Source: Amyloporia xantha (lineage: Eukaryota > Basidiomycota > Agaricomycetes > Polyporales > Adustoporiaceae). Taken from it: a DNA stretch of 64,000 nt. The stretch is from contig JAYKKR010000021.1 of NCBI GenBank assembly GCA_036971615.1, positions 1-64,000 of the forward strand, read 5' to 3'. The notes beneath the pieces are model-generated. The model saw only the letters and a program-made list of their open reading frames with translations. It searched no databases and had not been told where the DNA came from. Every line of letters begins with the position of its first letter. Positions within the stretch are counted from its first letter, which is position 1. The translations under genes and the position numbers were made by a program. This document shows, in pieces, positions 51,066-60,692 of the stretch.

Positions 51066-53307
51066 TTCACATGGAGAAGCCCACGTAGACTGGAATGCGA
51101 GAGAATCTGATGACCAACTCAGACTTAGTATCATTCGCTAAACTAGCATAATAACCTACTCATTTGAATTGCATTGCTAGAGTGGCTTAGCTCACAGCTT
51201 AAGCAAGAAGAATCTGTGAAGTTACAAGACATCAGCAAAGAATGCAGAAATGGAGTTGGAAATATGCAACTTACATAAAATTATCAGGGCCAGCACCACA
51301 AAGGTCAGCTCACCATTTGATTCAAATCTGTGAATAGCCTTCAGTGCAGCTTAAAAATGGAGAAGTGAATGAACAATTTCCATACCATGATCATTCTCAC
51401 CAAGACCTTAGATGACAAGAACAACTCACCATTTGTCACAAGTCAGAAGAAAGAACAGATTGTACTCAGTACATGCAATATCTGATGTCAATGGTAGAGT
51501 TGTCAGTCTGTCAGTCTACTACAAGGGCGATATGGAGGAACTTACTTTGCTTTGCTGTCATAAGACTGCACCAACATCAGATGTTGGAGATTAGGGCTAC
51601 TAGAGTGCCAGGTAGAAGCAGTATTAGTTGTTAGAGATGTAGATAGAAAGAGAAAGAAAGATTAGACTTACATGTGTCTGGTGCCCACAATAACCAATGA
51701 CCTGTATACTCCGTGTGGTGGTGCCAGCACATCGTCTCACCTGAGGTAGAATCACTCAGAAAGGGACAGCAACAGACTAGATATAGACCAGAGACCAGAA
51801 AGACAGTAAATGAGTGAACAGAAACAGATGCAGTGGTAAAGCAGTGTGGAAGAAGACGACACAGAGTGGTAGTTGAGGAAGAAGAGAATGAACGACCATG
51901 AGTGCCTCATTTGGGTGTCAGTTTGTCGCGTCAAACTGATGCCTGTTTTGGAAACCCCATATCAGGGTCAGCAGGGACTTAGACGCATTTGCACTTCTCC
52001 TCAGCCATTCCTTCTTGCTGCTACCTTTTTGTATCTATGCTATTTGCTGTCCTGGATCTCACAAACTGTTGACTAGGGACTGGAGCACACTATCTATGGC
52101 TTATGGGCATCTTTATCCACTGGAACTTGAGTGATCACAGACGGTTGCACTGTCTCTGCTCTGCACTTTCTGGGGATTTCTGTGAGTATTCCTTCTCTAT
52201 TCCTTATCCCCTTGCCTTGGGGAATAGTACCAGGACTGTCTAAGCATGTTGGGTGGAGTTTGGAAGGAGATTTGGAGGAGTTGGAGGGTTGGACATGGAA
52301 TGAGTGCTTTTTTGAGGTTTTGATTGGAGGATAACTGGGGATCCATTGTGAGTTATCCTCTCGCTTTCATACCATTCCATTCGCATTGTCAAGCCCTTTC
52401 AGATGAGCCCTTGCGCATCCAAATCCATCCACTTATTAATCTTCTATTGCTGTTTTTCATCAAAAACATCGTCATGTCCATATCTCGGAAACCCTTGGAT
52501 GGTTTTCTTTTATTCTTGAATAGAATGAAAGCCCCAATCATAAGCTTTCCGACGATATATACATTGTGGGGTCTGCACATGATGGTTCCCATTCTGTGGC
52601 TGTATGTTGAACGACCTCCTCCTCACCCTCCCATTCTTCATGTACATTTTCTCTATCTATTGTTGTACTCATTGCTCACAATATTCAACTATCTGACACT
52701 CCTTTATTCCCCTATCTATTCAGTTCCAGCCTCCTTTCCTGGCCAGAGGCAGGATTCCCAAGAGTGTGAGTCATCTTCTCCTGTTTGACCTCATACCTTC
52801 AATCTTTGACCTCTGACTTTTGACTGTCAACTGTTAGTGCAAGGATGAACTGCTGGATGTATGGTATAGCTATGAGAGGAGGAGGAGAGAATTGAACTGC
52901 AGCAGGTTCCTGCTCCCACTCTGTTTAGCTGATAGAAGTGCAGTCTTTTTACGCTGCTCATTATCTATCTCATGCTTCTTTCCCTTCTCACTATATTCTT
53001 GCAGTTCACCAGCTCTCTGTACTTTTTTGTATGAATGTACACCTCTTATATTCAAGCTACTAGTAAAAAGCAGTAATAGAATCTATTCACTTATGACATG
53101 TTCAATAGTAATATGTCGTATTTTTGGAAATATATCATAGTGATCCAAAGAAACACAAGCTAGCCTAGGATGCTCTGAGAATTCTGAAGAATCTCAGAGC
53201 AACAAAAGACAACTTGAGATGCTCTGAGATAACCTGAGATAACCTGAGAAACCTCAAATATCTCAGAGTACCTGAGGGTACCCTAGAGAAAAAGTGTTTT
53301 TCCTGAT
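51066..53307. other. Gene-poor AT-rich region between copia elements
   Basis: This 2.2 kb holds only short frames with no recognisable motif. A purine-rich patch (AGAAAGAGAAAGAAAG) lies near 51,640-51,660. Near 53,170-53,280 there are iterations of CTGAGATAAC and an imperfect hairpin (CTCTGAGAATTC... GAATCTCAGAG). I regard it as decayed repeat sequence. Confidence 0.45.
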
Positions 53308-53556
53308 TGTTGAGTGTACAACGCGAAGATGTGTCACGATCACCTGAACTTGTCACATTAGTTCCTATTGGTCCCCACTGTCTGTTTGTTTTCTCCTCAG
53401 TCGTTATACCACCGGTACGACTGAGGTGAGTAGCTACCTTTATAGTGTGTATATACATAGTGTCTAACATACGAGTACAGACTTATAGTATCTAGGTAGC
53501 TAACTTAGTCGTTATACCACCGGTACGACTGAGACTTATAGTATCTAGTTTCTACA
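53308..53556 (+). repeat. Probable 5' LTR of decayed copia element
   Basis: The limits are inferred from TG at 53308 and CA directly before the primer site. Inside, a 23-nt unit (GTCGTTATACCACCGG plus TACGACT) occurs at about 53400 and 53508, and ACTTATAGTATCTAG occurs at about 53481 and 53533, so this LTR contains an internal duplication of roughly 105 bp or a partly duplicated end. Confidence 0.55.
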
Positions 53557-53568
53557 GGTTATGAGCCC
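53557..53568 (+). promoter_or_regulatory. Primer-binding site of decayed copia element
   Basis: GGTTATGAGCCC is identical to the primer site at 45589-45600 and lies directly after the LTR end. This supports both the LTR boundary and initiator tRNA-Met half-molecule priming. Confidence 0.75.
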
Positions 53569-54501
53569 TGTGTTCCAGCCTTAGTAGGCGGAGCACATTA
53601 AACCTCAACTAGAACTTTTCGGACTCTCAGTGAATATGAAGCGCCCACGAACATGTGCATATACCCCCATATCTGTTCCATTATGACAACTCTACCATCA
53701 GTCGCGACGGCTAGTATCCCGTCTGCGCTCCTTTCAGGCGGCGAGATTCTCAACAAAGGAAAAGGCAATTGGGCAACATGGAAAGCTTATATAATGCAAT
53801 CTTTACAGATGTGCTCCGGTTTGGACGACTATATCACCGGAGCTCTTCCACGCCCTGACCCCGCTGTCGAACCGCTCGCCGTGAGGAATTGGTCGCAAAA
53901 CGACAAAGCCGTACGTGCCTTTATTCTGTTTTGGTCATCGCAAGAAGAACAGAAGTTTATCGAGCCGTTCTTAACGTCTCTCAACGTGTGGAATGCGCTC
54001 AAGAATCATCATGAAAAAGAAGGCGCATATGCTCAGGTACTTCTCCTGAAGGAGCTTTTCTCAGTGCATTTTTCGAAAGCCAAAAAACTAGCCACCACTA
54101 CTTTCCATATTCAAGAGCTCGTTGACTGTATACTTGCGATCGGTGTTCCCTCTGGTGACACGTTGACTTGTATCGGCCTGTTAAATGCCATGTCTGGCAA
54201 ATTCGAGCACCTCCAATCTCATGTTGGCACTTCTCTTTCCCAAAGCTCTAGCACTTCACCTTATCAGTCAAGCAACATTATCCGACGTCTAGAACTCAAA
54301 CAACAACTTCTCAATGGCAACTCAGCATCCAATCCTTCTGACATTCTTCTCGCAAAAGGGACCGGCGGCACCTTGCTTTCGTCCTCCAAACACTGTTCCA
54401 ACTGTCGTTGTTTGGGTCATTTGAAGGAAGATTGCTGGCAACCTGGTGGCGCTATGGAAGGAAAATGCAACGAGGTCCTCACTAAGAAGAAGCAACAGCG
54501 T

Positions 54502-55035
54502 TGTAAGTCGAGACGGTGCACCGTCCCGTGTGCGAATGTGTTCGTCCGAGGGGCTATGAGGGAGCTGCGAGCCTCCAAAAGGGAGAGTGGTGGTGGTGTG
54601 GAATGGGTAAGGGGTGGACCGACGTACAAGACTCAGTTCTGTACTCGGAATGCGCTCGTCCCTGATGGTAGTGCCGCTGTGCTATGTCAAATCCCGGTGG
54701 AGAGCCCTGTCTCTGAAAACCCAGAAAGTGCCAGCTGGCACCTGATTGCTTCCCTCCGCTGTGTGCGGTGTAAGTCGAGACGGCGCGCCGTCCCGTGTGC
54801 GAATATGTTCGTCCGAGGGGCTATGAGGGAGCTGCGAGCTTCCAAAAGAATGTGTGGTGGTGTGGAATGAGTGAAGGGTGGAACAACGTGTGAGACTCAG
54901 CTCTGTACTCGGAATGTGCTCCTTCCCAATGGTAGCACCGCTGCGCTATGTCGAATCCCGGTGCAAAGCTCTGTCTCTGAAAACCCCAGAAAATGCCCGC
55001 TGGCACTCAATCGCTTCCCTCCGCCGCGTGTGGAG
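54502..55035 (+). repeat. Two tandem copies of a 267-bp unit
   Basis: Copies 54502-54768 and 54769-55035 both begin TGTAAGTCGAGACGG and share most of their length, including GTGTGCGAATnTGTTCGTCC and GGGGCTATGAGGGAG. Each copy starts with a perfect 14-bp palindrome whose centre differs between the copies (GACGGTGCACCGTC and GACGGCGCGCCGTC). Confidence 0.85.
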
Positions 55036-55044
55036 AGCCTCAGT

Positions 55045-55245
55045 ATCGCAGTAAAGTCGTATAGAGAGCCGCTGCAACTCTACACTAAACCCGGTGAAAG
55101 AAGAGAAAATACGCAGTTTGCCCTGCCGCTTGCAGAGCCCCGGTGTCACAGTATCGCAGTATCGCAGTGTCGCAGTGTCGCAGTAAAAGACGTATAGAGT
55201 GCCGCTGCAGCTCTACACTAAGCCCGGTAAGAGAAAGAGAGTGTC
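55045..55245 (+). repeat. Diverged 135-bp duplication with 8-bp array
   Basis: The segment CAGTAAAGTCGTATAGAG with ACTCTACACTAAACCCGG (from about 55045) recurs in diverged form from about 55180. Between them, at about 55149-55183, four copies of an 8-mer (CAGTATCG or CAGTGTCG) are arranged head to tail. Confidence 0.75.
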
Positions 55246-56184
55246 TATTGCCCAGTAGTGAGATGTACAGGGGAGTCCTAGTAGTATGGTACCAAGGGGG
55301 AACTGAAGAGCTAGCTACCTTCCGGCCACGTCGTCTACCCTCCGCTGACTAAGCGGAACGAAGCGGTGTCACTCCGGAAGGAAGAATCGCGAAATCGGAA
55401 TAAAGCGGAGGGAAGGGGAAGGAAGATAAGATAAAAACACGAAAACCAATTAGAGCAAGACGCAAAATAAATGAGAATCAAACCAAACACCAAAGCTGTA
55501 TGGTAGACAAGGAGGAGGGAGAAACAACACCTGAGGAAGAGAGAGAATGAGATGCTTGCTTGTCCATGCTTTCACCCCCCAGCCCAATACCTCTCCTTAC
55601 AGCGTGCAAAGCGGACACCTGCTGGCAAGTTCGGCGGGAAACATTTCAAGGATCCTAACAGCCGCGCGTTCGTCGTTGATGAGGAGAGCGGCGATGCCTT
55701 CTACATCGTCGATAACCCTCCAGTTACCTCTGCAAGTACTTCTTCTATGGAGTTCGCGGGGCTCGCTTCTGATGTTATGCCCAAATGGCTCGCCTCTGTC
55801 ACGACCCCTGCGGATGTCTTAGAGTACGGCGCACTGCTCTCTGTGTGCTCTAATGACGGCATCTCTCTAGATTGGACAACACAGTCACGTGACTCTGCTC
55901 ATCTCGATCCCATGGCGTTCTCGGTAGCTCCTGTTGTCACTTCTGGATGACAACTCTCTACAGCCAGTTCAGAGCCATTCGACTTTGACTCTGGCACGTC
56001 TTCGCATCTCTCGCCTGTCAAAGCCGATTTCTTCAAATTGAGTCCCATCTCGCCTTGCCGTATTCGCGGTGTTAATGGGTCTGTCATTCACACTTATGGC
56101 ATCGGCAAAATCAAGCTGTTCATCGGGAAGGGCAATCGTCTTGTTCTTGAGAATGTTCTGTACGTCCCCCACGCCACTGTCCGC

Positions 56185-56956
56185 CACCTGTGGTATCCAA
56201 AGTTGTACAACAATTGCCCAGGTACCTGGGCTTAGCTCTGTGCACAACTTGGCCAGGGTTTTACAAGGCTTGTAAAACAACTGGGCCTGCTGATTGACAA
56301 TCCACAAACCTGCCTAGCCTTTGTACAATGTTAACCTGGTTTGTAAATCCGCATTTTTGACAATTTCAGTTAAATACTGGGCAAGCTTGTAATAAATATA
56401 ATCATATATTTCTGCTGTACAGGTCATATATCATTATATATCATTAAAATCCGCTTATTTCTGCCAATCCAAATATGGTAGTATCCAATACAGGGTTGTT
56501 ATATATCATTATAATCCGCTTGAATGGGCCATTCCAAATATGGCAATATTCAATATAGGACTGTTATATATCACTGGGATCCATTTGAATGGGGCAATAC
56601 AAATATGCAATAAAATGTAGGGGTATTATATACCATTAGAAAGCATTTGAATGGGTCATTTCCAATATGGTAACGGTCCATTTAGGGCTAGCACATCAAT
56701 AATGATGATTTTGGGGGTGGTTACAGCAGAAATATATGATTATATTTATTACAAGCTTGCCCAGTATTTAACTGAAATTGTCAAAAATGCGGATTTACAA
56801 ACCAGGTTAACATTGTACAAAGGCTAGGCAGGTTTGTGGATTGTCAATCAGCAGGCCCAGTTGTTTTACAAGCCTTGTAAAACCCTGGCCAAGTTGTGCA
56901 CAGAGCTAAGCCCAGGTACCTGGGCAATTGTTGTACAACTTTGGATACCACAGGTG
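56185..56956. mobile_element. 772-bp foldback structure
   Basis: The arms 56185-56419 and 56722-56956 are inverted copies of 235 bp, identical by eye, beginning CACCTGTGGTATCC. The core (56434-56688) is a degenerate tandem array. The left flank is the copia relic and the right flank is the transposase ORF. No flanking target duplication was found. It may be a foldback or MITE-like element, or a palindromic rearrangement of the transposon end. Confidence 0.85.
56434..56688. repeat. Degenerate tandem array of about 65-bp units
   Basis: Four units begin at about 56434, 56499, 56564 and 56626. Each has TTATATATCATT or a close variant, then a CCGCTTGAATGGG-like block and a CCAAATATGG-like block. 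Their lengths are 65, 65, 62 and about 63 bp. Confidence 0.8.
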
Positions 56957-58262
56957 AGTCCTGTGGATTCATGCAGAATGATTGCTGTGTCAAAGCGACC
57001 AGGATTTCTCCCGTTTTGGGCACAGCTTTGATTACATTGCATTTGTCTTCATCGTCCTCAAGATTAGGTGGATGAAACTTGAGAGTGTGATACACATCAA
57101 GTGAATCAAAAGGCAGAGCATGAAGTAGAGCATTACGGTTGGTCGTTGGATGTGGGAGTAAGGAATTGAGATATTCCTTCAAGCGTGATGAAAGTCCAGG
57201 GGCCTTGTGTTGGCGTTCAATGTGTGCAATTGGCTTGCGTGATTGAGTCAGGAATTTGGGTAAAGAAAGGGTCATACCACTTCCTCTAGTTGTCAAAGTG
57301 GTCTTTGGCTTAGGAAGCCGGGATTGTAGAGTGTCCTTCCAGGATATATAATTCTGGAAAGCTGCCATCTTTTCTTGACGAGAGAGCCAGGAGATCATCT
57401 GTGGAAAGGTGTCTCGATGATTTGACGCACGCCAGCCCTCTTTGGCGAAGTCAATGTGGAGACGTTCAAACATCTCCGTGTTGTAGTTGTCAGTGGTGCC
57501 CAAGAGACGGATAGATTGAACATAATGTAGAAGGGAATGGAACTTGGGAATATTCATATTGTCACGTATGCCAGTCTCCACAAAGTACGACTTGTGTTTC
57601 TGAAACAAGTCCAAAGAGTCTTGGAGATAGCCCAGAGTGATGTTGTCATGAGTGCTGTATTGTGCCAGATATATAAAATTGAGCAGTGCCCAACAAGCTA
57701 TAATAGCTTTCTTGGGAAAGAGACCGACAAGACAACCCAGAAGAATCTTGCCCATACGCTTGCGTTCTGTGCCCGATATTTGTGATAATGATGATATGCC
57801 ATTTTTGAAATGACACACTCCGAAAGATGGTGGGAAGGAACAAATTTGGTAGTCAAGCTCAGTAGAACTCATGACACGAATGCACCAGTTCACTAGATGC
57901 TTGAGAACCCCTTGGTATAGCTGATGAAGGACGTCAGGTGTTGTTGCGATGTGGATATCTGTGTGGTGAAACCCGTGCCAGAACGGTCGGTAAACACTGC
58001 CTGAAACCTCCTGATCCATGCAGATTTTGTGAAACTGTGTCACATTCTCTGTCATTTCTTTGGCTCCTTTGACCACATCAAGAGTCCATGCCTGCGTGCG
58101 AGGTGCAGATGGCTTTGGATCTCCAAGATGATCAGCTGGACAGTGACATTTGGAACATGTTCCATACTTTGAACACGTCACCAAGCACTGTTCAGGACTT
58201 GGTGGGAGTGGGCCAATAAATGGCAGGACAATTCCTGAGGATTTTGAAGTGCTGTCTTCCAT
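56844..58262 (-). CDS. Plavaka-like transposase fragment
   Basis: A 472-codon frame starts at a true ATG (58262, MEDSTSKSSGIVLPF). It contains a Cys/His cluster (CLVTCSKYGTCSKCHC), the phrase TPDVLHQLYQGVLKHLV, then IACWALLNFIYLAQY, IPKFHSLLHYVQSIRLLG and NYNTEMFERLHIDFAKEGWRA followed by SNHRD. These blocks are typical of the Plavaka (CACTA-related) transposases that are abundant in mushrooms; the family is named from memory. The known proteins are longer, so the N-terminal part is missing. The last 37 or so residues (from VVSKVVQQLP) are encoded by the right foldback arm, which suggests that the original C-terminus was replaced or that the arm is the element's own end. Confidence 0.65.
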   Translation of the reverse strand: MEDSTSKSSGIVLPFIGPLPPSPEQCLVTCSKYGTCSKCHCPADHLGDPKPSAPRTQAWTLDVVKGAKEMTENVTQFHKICMDQEVSGSVYRPFWHGFHHTDIHIATTPDVLHQLYQGVLKHLVNWCIRVMSSTELDYQICSFPPSFGVCHFKNGISSLSQISGTERKRMGKILLGCLVGLFPKKAIIACWALLNFIYLAQYSTHDNITLGYLQDSLDLFQKHKSYFVETGIRDNMNIPKFHSLLHYVQSIRLLGTTDNYNTEMFERLHIDFAKEGWRASNHRDTFPQMISWLSRQEKMAAFQNYISWKDTLQSRLPKPKTTLTTRGSGMTLSLPKFLTQSRKPIAHIERQHKAPGLSSRLKEYLNSLLPHPTTNRNALLHALPFDSLDVYHTLKFHPPNLEDDEDKCNVIKAVPKTGEILVALTQQSFCMNPQDSPVVSKVVQQLPRYLGLALCTTWPGFYKACKTTGPAD

Positions 58263-58953
58263 TATTGCCCCATAAGATTCAACTATATAAGATGTCTATA
58301 ACAATTGGATCACTTGCCTCTGATTACTCTTCAGACATTGACTCTGCAACCTTACAGAGACAATCAGATGGCTCTGAAAACTAGTCCTGATGAGTGTATC
58401 AACCTACTATATTAACTTTACAAGCACATGGCAACAGCCATAGAAACAGACTGCAAAGATATTACAAAAATTCAAACTGGATCTTGATACAGGTGTATGT
58501 CAGTGAATATTGAGAATCTCAATACACATGTTACAACATTTCCTAATGAAGTAAGTGAGTTCTGTCTGATGGAGTGTTAAAGCACATTTTTGTAAGGCTT
58601 GCAGCGATTGCTGAAGACTCAGAAAGCAGCCAAAGGCCTAAGTCGAGCTGTGTCAAGGATAGTGTATTGAGAGAGATACTACAATACTCATCTAAGTCGA
58701 GCTGTGTCAAGGATAGAGACCTACAGCTCGACTCAGGAGCGAAGTACATGTGTGCTTACATAAGGATAGATGTCTCACGCTTATGGCACACTCTACAGAG
58801 TCCATTGAACGAAATAAATGAATGAAAAGAAACCGGGCAAACCACACTCAATACAATCATGTTGTACATTGATTGTGGTTGTGGGTGTATTCTCTGATAT
58901 CCAGATCTCTGCAATACGGCCAATGACATTTGCAGATTCAGCCTAAAATATAA
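58263..58953. other. Spacer with short direct and inverted repeats
   Basis: A 25-nt unit beginning CTAAGTCGAGCTGTGTC occurs at 58638-58662 and 58692-58716, and part of it recurs inverted (CAGCTCGACT) near 58727. No gene was recognised. Confidence 0.55.
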
Positions 58954-59750
58954 TTAGACTGAGATTCTCAAAAGTAAATCAGATAAGCAACAGGGACTCA
59001 CTGAAAGTGTAGTTGCAACTACCCATGAGCCAACTTTGCAGCTGTCACCTGAGCATGCAACCACAGAGAGACCATCTATCCATTTTGAGTCAGATGCAAT
59101 GTCATGCAATACTCCATTCTGGCTTTGAGAGAATGCTTTCATTTCAGATCCCAGACATGTCTGGTGCTGTGCCTGACTTGAAGGTTTTATGGTACCTGGA
59201 GTGAATTGATGTGGAGATGTCCATTCAAGATGCTGCTGTATTATTGGATTTTTCCGCAGAAAAGAACAGACATTTCTTCCAGCTTGGACATGCATATGTC
59301 CTTGGAACCAGTATCCTCCACTAAGGATATGCTTAACACGATCAATATCTGCAAGCTTGTGTCCAATATCCTGACTTGGAGCTTGGTGATCACTGAGCAC
59401 AGAGCACATGCGGAATATTGCATTGAAGCATTCAAAGATCTCTGTTGAGAAGCGCACTGCAGATCCAAAGCGGCGGATGTCAGATTCAATGTGTGGAAGA
59501 ATATGCAGTGAGCATTTGACCAGGATTTTTGATGGATCAATAGCATCAAATGCATCCAACACATTGTCTATAAATGTGCGGAGATCACTCTATGGGAGGG
59601 TATGTCAATCAGTGCAAAATGTATACAAGTGAAAGAAATGAGACAAACAATATATGTCTCCATGTGGTCAATCTCTGAAATCCACAGAATGGCACCCAGC
59701 TCTCCAACAGCCTTGATCAATGTAAATTGAGCAGGGGTAACAAGTGTCAA
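58954..59750 (-). pseudogene. Fragment of a repeat-associated mushroom protein family
   Basis: An exon near 59750-59650 reads LTLVTPAQFTLIKAVGELGA. A second exon, after an AG near 59595, reads SDLRTFIDNVLDAFDAID and continues KCSLHILPHIESDIRRFG, then FSTEIFECFNAIFRMCSV, LSDHQAPSQDIGHKLAD and VKHILSGGYW, to 58954. I recall this block set (DIRRFG, TEIFECFNA, SNHQAPSRDI, VKHILSGG) from large multi-copy proteins of unknown function near transposons in Agaricomycetes. Both ends are missing, so this is a fragment. Confidence 0.55.
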
Positions 59751-60692
59751 ATGGCTAAGGTGCAGCTAACAGCTAAGGCGCAGCACTGAGGGACAGAGAG
59801 AGCCACAAGGTGGCTAGAGTCCAAAGTAAGCAACTGGTGTATTAATGATGTAAGGGATACAACATACCTAGAGTCCAAAGTAAGCAACTGGTGGGGACCA
59901 GGCTGAGGACTCTAGGGCCTATATATATGATAGAGAACAATAGAGAAAGAGAACAATAGAGGGTGGCACAATGGAAGTGGAACAATGGGGAGTGGCACAA
60001 TGGACAGAAGGTCTATTGTGCCACTGCCACTCAAAGTGTGCATTGTGCCACTGTGGCACCAATACAATGGAGTGAGTGGCATAAGCCTAGAACGAGCTAG
60101 AAAGTCCTAGAACAGATACAATAGAAGGGAAACAATGGAAACATGCCATAGGAGCAATGAGGCGATGCAGGAGACACTGGGAGACTGGCAGAGCACAGAT
60201 TTTGACACAGCGAGGGGTGCAGCAGCAAGTGGGCGAGGAGTTGAGAATGACCAGTGTATGCAAACGGCTGCAGACCGAGACACAGGGGATGTCAAGGCAA
60301 ACAGCGGACGGCAGAGGTGCCAGAAAGGCGGGAGCATGCGATCAGCTCATATGCAGGGCAAGGAGACGAAAGACGAATGCACGGGAGGAACACAGTGCGC
60401 TTGAGGCGTGTTCCTGCGTCAATGCGTTCTCAGCCTGTGAAATGCAACACAGGAGCTGCTGCGAGAGGCGGACGTTGAGGGTTAACAGGTGCAAAGGCTG
60501 ATCGAGCAAGAGAGTAAAAGAGTAGGGGTTGGGCGAGGGATGAGGGGAGCAATCGGCCAGGCAAGAGACAAGTGAGATCTTGAGAAAACGGTAGCCGAGT
60601 CTGTCGCGACAGACTGGCCCCAAGAGCGCCGCGCTGGCTGCAACCTTCGACTGTTGACCGTGACTTCGCTATTCTGCTTGATTTCTGAACGC
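59751..60692. other. Repeat-rich spacer
   Basis: A 26-nt direct repeat (CTAGAGTCCAAAGTAAGC and following) occurs at 59814-59839 and 59868-59893. From 59930 to 60130 there are iterations of AACAATAGAG and GTGGCACAATGG. The 60150-60620 part is more GC-rich and open on both strands but has no recognised coding sequence. Confidence 0.55.

Larger units (their letters stand above)
54501..55604. mobile_element. Nested insertion of about 1.1 kb in the copia relic
   Basis: Removing this stretch restores one continuous copia reading frame. The sequence ACAGCG occurs at both junctions (54495-54500 and 55599-55604), a candidate 6-bp target duplication. The insert contains a 267-bp tandem duplication, a diverged duplication of about 135 bp and a short 8-bp array. 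No transposase or reverse transcriptase is visible, so it is probably a non-autonomous element of unknown class. Confidence 0.65.
53308..56184 (+). mobile_element. Decayed Ty1/copia element, 5' portion
   Basis: A probable LTR (53308-53556, TGTTGAGTGT to TCTACA) is followed by the same initiator-tRNA primer site as in the intact element. A gag-pol relic follows: gag from 53683, a nested insertion, then the protease region to 56184. There the reading frame is cut by the left arm of the foldback structure. No reverse transcriptase, integrase or 3' LTR was found downstream in the window. An in-frame TGA lies at 55948-55950. Confidence 0.8.
53683..56184 (+). pseudogene. Broken copia gag-protease relic
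   Basis: Gag begins MTTLPSVATASIPSALLSGG at 53683, with NKGKGNWATWKAYIMQSLQ, the UBN2-type phrase FLTSLNVWNALKNHHEKEG and a canonical zinc knuckle CSNCRCLGHLKEDCW. The frame is interrupted after KKKQQR (54500) by a 1.1-kb insertion and resumes at QRAKRTPAGKFGG (about 55,600). The protease region has DFDSGTSSHLSP and LVLENVLYVPHATVR, where it stops at the foldback arm. An in-frame TGA at 55948-55950 lies just before the protease motif. This is a different copia lineage from the intact element, because its gag shares little with that one. Confidence 0.8.

Noticed and set aside
56834..57031. Plus-strand 65-codon frame in the right foldback arm
   Set aside because: The same frame occurs inverted in the left arm because the arms are palindromic. 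It is not a separate gene.
60135..60501. Overlapping plus-strand frames of 89 to 114 codons
   Set aside because: Several frames are open at once in a GC-rich repeat spacer and none has a motif.
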